Below are positions 36,165 through 43,085 of a DNA stretch of 64,000 bases, one piece after another. Numbering within the stretch: the first letter of the stretch is position 1; every line of letters starts with the position of its first letter. The DNA is taken from positions 42,632 through 106,631 of the forward strand of contig CALVAR010000004.1 in assembly GCA_944325575.1 (NCBI GenBank), read 5' to 3'. This DNA comes from Candidatus Gastranaerophilales bacterium. Its GTDB lineage: Bacteria; Cyanobacteriota; Vampirovibrionia; Gastranaerophilales; Gastranaerophilaceae. The translations under genes and the position numbers were made by a program. Below the pieces are notes generated by a model that searched no databases, was not told where the DNA came from, and worked only from the letters and a program-made list of their open reading frames with translations.

Positions 36165-37862
36165 TTTTACTTCTTTTCTTTTTATTTTTCTTGTTGTTGT
36201 TTTAGGCAACGGCTCTTTATTTACAATAATATTTACCGGACGTTTATATGCAGCAAGTCTTTTGGAAAAATGTTTCACCTCGTCTCTTACCATAGTATTT
36301 AGCATTTCGTCATCTTTTGCTAAAGATATAAAATGCTCATTAGGTACAATCACCGCAACAATATCTTCCGTTCCTTCCTTGGCGCCTGTTGAACGTGAAA
36401 CGCCGAAGACACAAACCTCGGCAAAATTTTCACTCTCAGACAAAACAGATTCCACTTCTTCGGGGAAAACCTTTTTACCGCCTGATAGAACAATCATATT
36501 TTTTATCCTGCCTGTTATATGTATATGACCGTCCTTATCAATATCGGCAATATCACCGGTATGAAGCCATCCGTCTTGTGTAATAGCCTGTTCTGTCAGA
36601 TCCGGCCTGTTATAGTAACCTTTCATAATGGATGGACCTTTTAATAAAAGTTCTCCTGTTTCTGTATCTATCTTTGCCTGAACACTTTTTAAAGGACGAC
36701 CTACAGAGGCAATATCACCCTTTTTGTCATAATTTACACAGACAACAGGGCTTGTCTCCGTAAGTCCATATCCCTGAAATACTCTGATACCCAATCTTTC
36801 AAAAAATTCGCCTACAGAAACATCAAGAGGAGCACCGCCTGAAATACAGCCGAAGAAGTGACCGCCGAATTTTTTATGTATTTTTCTGAACATAAATTTC
36901 CTGACAGAATAAAAAGGAATAAATCCGGCCAGATTAAACATTGTGTAGAATAGTGTCTTAACAAGAGGATTTGAATTTTTAATTTCAGATTCAATTCCGT
37001 TTTTTAATAATTTTAAAAAAGCAGGAACAACAATCATAAAGTTAATCTTTTTTTCCTGCATAATACCAAGGATATCTTTTGGCTTAAGCGTTCTTGTATA
37101 ATAAACCGACAGCCCCCAGGTCAACATAACGGAAAATCCTACGGTAAGCTCAAACAAATGATTCATCGGTAATATTGATAATACGGAAGAAACACGGTGC
37201 TTGCCAAAAAATTCTTTATAAAGTATTGCAATATCATTGAGTTGTGTCAGCATATTTTCAAAAGTAATTTCAACACCTTTTGGGGAGCCTGTTGTACCCG
37301 AGGTATAAATAATCAGAGCAGTAGATTTGGAGCTTCTGTGTTTCCACTTTGCTTCATAATTATTAGGCAGAGAGTGGATAGAAGGTATTTTTATATCATT
37401 TTCACCGGTTTCATCAAAAGAAATTATGTATTTTATGGAATCGACCTCTTTTTGCAGCTCCAGTGCCATTTTGACAAAAGTATGTGAAACAACAATTACA
37501 GACGGTCTGCAGTCTGATAAGATAGATTTTAATTCATATTTTGTAAGTTTTATATCAAGAGGAACCGTAATCATTCCGGACATAACAGAAGCAAATACAG
37601 CCGCCCCGAACTCGGGTCTTGATTCTGATAAAATTGCAAGCCTTTCCCCCTTTTTAATATTGAGGTCATTTATTAAATAGCAGGCAAGTTTTCTTGATAA
37701 TCTGCCAATTCCCTTATATGTATATTCGCTCCAGCCATGAACAGTTCTTATACCTAACGCTACACGATTTTGATAATCATCTGTTTTATTTTCAAGAAAG
37801 AGCAATATATTTCTTGCTGACTTTTCCATCTTTTTTTTGCTTAAAATGCTTCCAGAATCCAT
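36132..37862 (-). CDS. Long-chain acyl-CoA synthetase (AMP-forming), 3' end in repeat copy 4
   Basis: 576-aa adenylate-forming ligase that activates fatty acids with ATP and CoA. The AMP motif is LIIYTSGTTGSPKG, followed by GYGLTETSP and the hinge region WLHTGDIADIDKDGHIHITGRIKNMI, and the C-terminal lysine region LPKTTTRKIKRKEVK. All motifs look intact. The last nine or so residues (SYCQLTPTT) and the stop are encoded by the right end of the repeat element at 35806-36164, so the original stop has been replaced. These residues lie past the conserved domain and are probably harmless. The start is taken as ATG 37862 (MDSGSILSKKKMEKS); the ATG of MEKS at residue 12 is an alternative. Confidence 0.93.
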   Translation of the reverse strand: MDSGSILSKKKMEKSARNILLFLENKTDDYQNRVALGIRTVHGWSEYTYKGIGRLSRKLACYLINDLNIKKGERLAILSESRPEFGAAVFASVMSGMITVPLDIKLTKYELKSILSDCRPSVIVVSHTFVKMALELQKEVDSIKYIISFDETGENDIKIPSIHSLPNNYEAKWKHRSSKSTALIIYTSGTTGSPKGVEITFENMLTQLNDIAILYKEFFGKHRVSSVLSILPMNHLFELTVGFSVMLTWGLSVYYTRTLKPKDILGIMQEKKINFMIVVPAFLKLLKNGIESEIKNSNPLVKTLFYTMFNLAGFIPFYSVRKFMFRKIHKKFGGHFFGCISGGAPLDVSVGEFFERLGIRVFQGYGLTETSPVVCVNYDKKGDIASVGRPLKSVQAKIDTETGELLLKGPSIMKGYYNRPDLTEQAITQDGWLHTGDIADIDKDGHIHITGRIKNMIVLSGGKKVFPEEVESVLSESENFAEVCVFGVSRSTGAKEGTEDIVAVIVPNEHFISLAKDDEMLNTMVRDEVKHFSKRLAAYKRPVNIIVNKEPLPKTTTRKIKRKEVKISYCQLTPTT

Positions 37863-38017
37863 TTAATCTTTACCCCCAAATCACAAAATGCAGTATTAAT
37901 CCAGTTTTATTATAACTTATTATTTATCGCATAACAAATTCCCAACATATCTAAATCCCATAGCCTTTTATTTGTGTATATGCTAGAATTTATCTGAAAC
38001 AGTACGGGGTACGGGTT

Positions 38018-41000
38018 ATGGATAAAAGAAAAACACTGATCTTGATAGACGGACATGCGCTTGCTTTTCGCAGTTTTTTTGCTCTTGAAAGAACAGGAAT
38101 GAAAACATCGGACAAAGAACCGACATGGGCAGTTTTCGGCTTTTTTAAAGCTATCTTTGATCTTTTGAAAAATACAAAGATAAGCCCCGATTGTATAGCT
38201 GTAACATTTGACGTAAGCCACGATACATTCAGAACGGAATGCTATCAGGAATATAAAGCCAACAGAGAGCAGATGCCGGACACTATGAAAAGCCAGATGG
38301 GGCTTATAATGGAAGGGCTTAATGCATTTAATATCCCTATATATACAAAAAAAGGTTTTGAAGCAGATGATGTTATAGGAACAATAGCTGATAAAGCCAC
38401 AAAACTCGGGCATAAAACAATAATTCTTACAGGCGATCAAGACGCATTTCAGCTCATTGACAGAGAGGGAAATGTAAGTGTTTTAATACCTTCAAAAGGT
38501 GAGCTTGTTGAATATGACTGGGCAAGAGTATATAACAAGCTCGGAGTATATCCGGATCAGGTAGTTGATTACAAAGCTCTCAGAGGAGACACATCTGACA
38601 ATATACCGGGAATAAGAGGTATAGGCGAAAAGACTGCTGCAAAACTTTTAGACAGATTCCAAACTCTTGATAATGTATTGAGCCACATAGATGAAGTGGA
38701 CGGAAAATCGCTTAAAGAAAAATTGAAAAACGGTATAGAAGATGCAAAATTGAGCTATTATCTGGCAACAATAAAACGTGATGTGGACATTGATTTTGAT
38801 TTTGAAAAAACAAAACTGGAAATGCCGGATGTGGACAAAGTAAGTGAGTTTCTAAAAAGAGTGCAGTTTTTCAGTTTTTTAAAGAATCTGCCGGAAATCT
38901 TGCGTCCTTTCAGCATATGTACTATTGCTTCAAAACCGGAAAATATTGATTCAGCAGAAATGAAAAAACAGCAGTTAATGGATCAAAAACTTATTGACTT
39001 TATCAGTCTTAAAGACGGCAGCCGCATAGAAAAATCTGTTGAAAATGAAAAAGACGCAAAAGAAAAACCGCAGGAATCTCAAAACCAAGATTCAGCTTCT
39101 CAGACACAGCAGTTAGGATTGTTTGCTGCAGCAGCTTCTGAAGAGTCAAAAAATTCACTCCAAAATGAAATAAAAAATGAAAGAAAAACTATTGTTACAA
39201 AAAATGACTTTGAAGAACTGATAAAAGAACTAAACAAACAAACACTTTTTGCAATAGACACGGAAACAACATCAGTAAATGCTCTGGAAGCCGACCTTGT
39301 GGGCATATCTCTTGCATACAATGAAGAAATTCAGGCAAAAAACTCAAAAGTAGTGTTAACAGAAAAAGAAGGACAGACAAAATCTTTTTATATTCCGGTT
39401 TTCCACAAATTCGGAGAACAGCTTGAAATGGATTATGTACTTGAAAATCTTAAACCGATTTTTGCAAATCCTCATATATACAAAACCTTTCAAAATGCAA
39501 AATATGAAATTAACACTCTGCTAAAATACGGCATAGAATTTAGCGGAATAATTTTTGACACAATGCTTGCAAGCTACATAAATGATCCTTCAAGAAAACA
39601 CGGACTAAAGGTTCAGGCTGCAGAAAATCTTGACTATTTTATGACAGAAATTGATGAACTTATCGGAAAAGGTAAAAACCAGATTACAATGGATAATGTC
39701 AGTATAGAGGACTGCTCTGACTATGCCTGCGATGATGCATTTGTTACACTTGAATTAACAAGATACTGGGAGAAAAAACTTGATGAAGAAGAAAAAAATC
39801 TTCTGTACAACACAGAAGTCCCGACCTGTCTTGTACTTGCAAAAATGGAGGCACAGGGTGTATCTCTTGATACGGAATATCTTGCCGGACTTTCAAAAGA
39901 GCTGGATGAAAATTTAAAAGAAATCGAAACACAAATATATGCAATTGCGGGAGAAAGTTTTAATATAAATTCACCCAAACAGGTAGCTTCAATACTTTTT
40001 GAAAAAATGGGTATTGAGCATAAAACAAAAAAACGCGGTGCACAAAAATTTTCCACGGACGCAAAAGTTCTGGAAGAGCTGGCAAAAGACCACGAAATAG
40101 CAAGATGTCTTTTAAAATACCGCCAGTATTCAAAAATAAAATCTACGTACGTAGATGCACTGCCTGATTTGATAAGTCCCGTAGACGGAAAAATCCATAC
40201 AAGTTACAACCAAACCGTCACGGTAACAGGCAGATTATCATCTTCAAATCCAAATTTGCAAAACATTCCGGTAAGAACAAAACTCGGCAGCAGGATTCGT
40301 AAGGCATTTGTTCCGGAAAATAAAACATCTCAGGTTATATTGTCTGCGGATTATTCGCAGATAGAGCTCAGGCTTCTTGCTCATTGTTCGGGAGATGAAA
40401 ATCTTATACACGCCTTTAACTCCGGAGAAGATGTGCATGCGCAAACAGCTGCAAAAGTTTTTGATGTGCCGTTAAATGAAGTGACAAAAGAGATGAGAAG
40501 CCGTGCAAAGGCGGTTAATTTTGGTATTATATACGGTCAGACAAGATGGGGCTTAGCTTCGGCGCTCGGTATTTCCAATGAAGAGGCGCAGGCATTTATT
40601 GATAAATACTTTTTGACATATCCGAAAGTAAAAGAATATATGGACAACTCCATACAGGAAGCATACCGTAACGGATATGCAAGAACCCTATACGGAAGGA
40701 AACGTTATCTGCTTGATGAATTAATGAGCTCCAACCGCAATATAAAGGAATTTGCCCAACGTGCAGCAATAAACACGCCTTTACAGGGAACTGCTTCTGA
40801 TCTTATAAAACTGGCTATGATAGAGCTTGATAAAAAGCTGGCAGAAAATAATCTGAAATCAAAGATGATTATGCAGGTACACGATGAATTGATTCTGGAA
40901 ACATACAGAGATGAACTTGATATTGTCCAAAAACTGGTAAAAGAAGCAATGGAATTGAATCAGCCGTTTAAAGTTCCTCTTGTTGTAGATGTGGAATATG

Positions 41001-41029
41001 CTCAATCCTGGATGGAGGATGAAGAATAA
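38018..41029 (+). CDS. polA: PolA, DNA polymerase I
   Basis: 1003-aa DNA polymerase I for Okazaki fragment processing and repair gap filling. All three domains look intact. The 5'-3' exonuclease occupies residues 1-300 (LILIDGHALAFRSFFAL, GFEADDVIGT, DNIPGIRGIGEKTA). A linker rich in Lys/Gln (about 305-395) is followed by a 3'-5' proofreading domain with FAIDTETTSV and its acidic partners. The polymerase domain has LSADYSQIELRLLAH, the O-helix RSRAKAVNFGIIYG, and MQVHDELILE. The stop overlaps the next ATG (TAATG), implying coupling to the small secreted protein. Confidence 0.98.
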   Translation: MDKRKTLILIDGHALAFRSFFALERTGMKTSDKEPTWAVFGFFKAIFDLLKNTKISPDCIAVTFDVSHDTFRTECYQEYKANREQMPDTMKSQMGLIMEGLNAFNIPIYTKKGFEADDVIGTIADKATKLGHKTIILTGDQDAFQLIDREGNVSVLIPSKGELVEYDWARVYNKLGVYPDQVVDYKALRGDTSDNIPGIRGIGEKTAAKLLDRFQTLDNVLSHIDEVDGKSLKEKLKNGIEDAKLSYYLATIKRDVDIDFDFEKTKLEMPDVDKVSEFLKRVQFFSFLKNLPEILRPFSICTIASKPENIDSAEMKKQQLMDQKLIDFISLKDGSRIEKSVENEKDAKEKPQESQNQDSASQTQQLGLFAAAASEESKNSLQNEIKNERKTIVTKNDFEELIKELNKQTLFAIDTETTSVNALEADLVGISLAYNEEIQAKNSKVVLTEKEGQTKSFYIPVFHKFGEQLEMDYVLENLKPIFANPHIYKTFQNAKYEINTLLKYGIEFSGIIFDTMLASYINDPSRKHGLKVQAAENLDYFMTEIDELIGKGKNQITMDNVSIEDCSDYACDDAFVTLELTRYWEKKLDEEEKNLLYNTEVPTCLVLAKMEAQGVSLDTEYLAGLSKELDENLKEIETQIYAIAGESFNINSPKQVASILFEKMGIEHKTKKRGAQKFSTDAKVLEELAKDHEIARCLLKYRQYSKIKSTYVDALPDLISPVDGKIHTSYNQTVTVTGRLSSSNPNLQNIPVRTKLGSRIRKAFVPENKTSQVILSADYSQIELRLLAHCSGDENLIHAFNSGEDVHAQTAAKVFDVPLNEVTKEMRSRAKAVNFGIIYGQTRWGLASALGISNEEAQAFIDKYFLTYPKVKEYMDNSIQEAYRNGYARTLYGRKRYLLDELMSSNRNIKEFAQRAAINTPLQGTASDLIKLAMIELDKKLAENNLKSKMIMQVHDELILETYRDELDIVQKLVKEAMELNQPFKVPLVVDVEYAQSWMEDEE

Positions 41030-41457
41030 TGAAAAAATTACCGTTAATAATCTGTCTTATATCCTTTTCTTTATTATCAGGATTGTCCATGCAAACGTTT
41101 GCAAAAGAAGACGAACTTGAGGCGAGCTATGCACAAACCGCCGCACACTATACAAATTACAAGGATTGTATAAAATTGTACAAGCTCCCTTATGAAAAAC
41201 TTTTTTACCTTGCACTTTCGTCAGTGAACGGAAGCAAATATGAACTTCTCGAAATGCAGTCCAGAAACGGTTATATTATATTTAAAGCAGACAATAAAGA
41301 ATTTTTAATAAGTGTATTTAAAAAAGATAAAAACTCTACTTTTATAAAGATTACACCATGCGACAACAGCTATTATTTTTCACCTCAAATACCTCAGAAA
41401 ATATTTAACTATATTGTCGCTCATTATAACAACGAAGTTAAAGAGCTTAAATTTTAA
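41029..41457 (+). CDS. Small secreted hypothetical protein
   Basis: 142 aa with a signal peptide (MKKLPLIICLISFSLLSGLSMQTFA, cleavage near residue 25). The mature domain of about 115 residues is mixed alpha/beta with two Cys (DCIKLYKL; ITPCDNSYY) that could form a disulfide in the periplasm. I do not recognise the family. Its ATG shares bases with the polA stop. A functional link with polA is unlikely; the coupling may be incidental. Confidence 0.75.
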   Translation: MKKLPLIICLISFSLLSGLSMQTFAKEDELEASYAQTAAHYTNYKDCIKLYKLPYEKLFYLALSSVNGSKYELLEMQSRNGYIIFKADNKEFLISVFKKDKNSTFIKITPCDNSYYFSPQIPQKIFNYIVAHYNNEVKELKF

Positions 41458-41461
41458 AATT

Positions 41462-41728
41462 TTATATTGTACTGACTCCGGCATCTTTTATCAGTTGTTC
41501 TTTTTGCTTTCTGGTCAGCTTTTTGATACGGCACTCTTCTTTCATAGCTTCGGATTTTGTTGCAAACTCTTTTATATAAACCATTTTAAGCGGTTTATGG
41601 GCACGGGTGTATTTTGCGGCCAAACCCGCCTTATGCTTTTCAAATCTTGATTTTGGATCATCTGTATACCCGCAGTATAGAGTATTATCCACTGTTAAAA
41701 TTATGTATGTATAAAACTTCTTTTCCAT
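41462..41728 (-). CDS. GIY-YIG nuclease-domain protein (UPF0213/YhbQ-like)
   Basis: 88-aa single-domain GIY-YIG protein. Motifs: YTYIILTVDNTLYCGYT (the GIY...YIG pair), then the Arg of KSRFEKH, AAKYTRAHKPLKMVY, and the Glu of KSEAMKEECRIKKLTRKQK. The domain is normally complete near LTRKQKEQLI. The last seven residues (DAGVSTI) are encoded by GGAGTCAGTACAATATAA, which closely resembles the right end of the dispersed elements (GGAGTCAGTTGACAATATGA). This suggests that the gene end was touched by the element or shares sequence with it. It sits 4 bases after dusB. Such small proteins occur in many bacteria; their role is poorly known. Confidence 0.9.
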   Translation of the reverse strand: MEKKFYTYIILTVDNTLYCGYTDDPKSRFEKHKAGLAAKYTRAHKPLKMVYIKEFATKSEAMKEECRIKKLTRKQKEQLIKDAGVSTI

Positions 41729-41731
41729 AAG

Positions 41732-42712
41732 TTATATGGCAGCAGTCTCTGTTTTTGCTATCAAGTCGAGAATCTCCATAACTCTGTTAAAATCAGTTTC
41801 TGTTACAAGCCTGCCCCTGTAAATAGCAGCATCCCGGATTCCTCTTATATAATAAGGATAGAATTTTCGAACAAACTGCATTGCAACTTTTTCACCCCTC
41901 AGCTTGATTTCATCTGATATATGCTCCTTTAACAGTTCAATTTTTTGAACTATATCCGGCTCAGGCAATATTTCGCCCGTAGAAAGATAATGTTCTATTC
42001 TGTATATCAAATCAGGCTGACCCAAAACGCCTCTTGCAACAGCAATACCGTCTGTACCGGCTTTTTCAAGGCATTCTTTTGCGGTTTCGGGAGATACAAT
42101 ATCACCGTTTGCAAAAACCGGCACACGAATCTCTTTTTTTATTTGAGCTATAGCACCCCAATCTGCATTACCGGAATACATTTGTGAACGGGTTCTGCAA
42201 TGAATAGTCATAGCATCAGCGCCGGCACTTTGCATAAGAGAAGCAAACTCCATAAAATTTTGTTCCGAAGCCGTATAACCAAGCCTAAACTTAACAGTAA
42301 CCGGAATATCAACAGTATCTTTAACGGCTTTTACAATGTCTGCCGCAAGCTGCGGTGTACGCATAAGAGCTGAGCCGTCACCGCCTGACACCACTTTTTT
42401 TACAGGACAGCCCATATTTATATCAATTATTGATGCGCCTTTATCTGCAAGAATTTTTGCAGCCTTTGCCATCATAAAAGGTTTGTGTCCGGAAATTTGA
42501 AAAGCCAGAGGATACTCATTGTTTTTAAATACAGTAATTTTTTCATGTTCATCAGGTCTGTTTTGCATAAGCATCTCAGAGCTAATCATCTCTGTAGTTA
42601 ACAGACAGTTTTTGGAAAATTTTCTTACCAGCTGTCTTAAAGGCATATCAGTAATACCCGCCATAGGAGCAAGGGCCAGACAGCTTTTTATTTCAACATT
42701 TCCTATTTTTAT
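41732..42712 (-). CDS. dusB: DusB-type tRNA-dihydrouridine synthase, start displaced by repeat copy 5
   Basis: FMN enzyme that reduces uridines in tRNA D-loops. LALAPMAGITDMPLR, INMGCPVKKVVSGGDGSALM (catalytic Cys), MTIHCRTRSQMYSGNADW and FANGD are all visible. The family usually begins MxIGNxxLK; here the matching codons are ATA AAA ATA GGA (from 42712), with ATA where ATG should be, immediately inside the left end of repeat copy 5. The frame stays open through the element; the next in-frame ATG is at 42796 (adding 28 repeat-encoded residues), others lie up to 43114. I give the conserved part only; the real start is uncertain and the gene may be impaired. Confidence 0.88.
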   Translation of the reverse strand: MKIGNVEIKSCLALAPMAGITDMPLRQLVRKFSKNCLLTTEMISSEMLMQNRPDEHEKITVFKNNEYPLAFQISGHKPFMMAKAAKILADKGASIIDINMGCPVKKVVSGGDGSALMRTPQLAADIVKAVKDTVDIPVTVKFRLGYTASEQNFMEFASLMQSAGADAMTIHCRTRSQMYSGNADWGAIAQIKKEIRVPVFANGDIVSPETAKECLEKAGTDGIAVARGVLGQPDLIYRIEHYLSTGEILPEPDIVQKIELLKEHISDEIKLRGEKVAMQFVRKFYPYYIRGIRDAAIYRGRLVTETDFNRVMEILDLIAKTETAAI

Positions 42713-42715
42713 ATT

Positions 42716-43083
42716 GTCAGAGGCGGCCTTGCATGTAGAAGTGGTACACGGAGTGCGAGTGACACAACGTCTAGCATTTTGAGTAAGTGACCCCATGCAC
42801 TGTCTTGAAATCAGACGCTCACGAAAACTCAACGTTTCCGCTCGCAATGGCACTGGGTTCGGCCATGCCTCACACGGCGTGCCAGTCCGATTTCGCTGTT
42901 GCCTGTGCTGAACTTGCTGGTAAAAATGTACTTGCTTATCGCACAGGTTCATCAAGCGGATTTTCGGACGGACAAAGTCTGGGGAGCGAGGTACGAAGTG
43001 AGCACAAGCGAAGCAAAGCGAACGACAGTACCGAGCGTGAAGAAAATCCAAGACGTTGTCGGAGTCAGTTGACAATATGAAAA
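42716..43083 (+). repeat. Dispersed modular element, copy 5 (short left form, hairpin module, extra 99-bp insert)
   Basis: Begins GTCAGAGGCGGCC and ends GTTGACAATATGAAAA. It has the short left module like copy 1 (CTTGC pairing with GCGAG), the internal hairpin module, and right stem GCCTGTGC (42901-42908)/GCACAGGT (42941-42948). An extra segment of about 99 bp, found in no other copy, separates this stem from the right end. The left end abuts dusB and the right end lies 2-3 bases from the TPR gene stop. Both ends read outward TGACAATAT(A/G)AAA. Confidence 0.9.
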
Positions 43084-43085
43084 TT

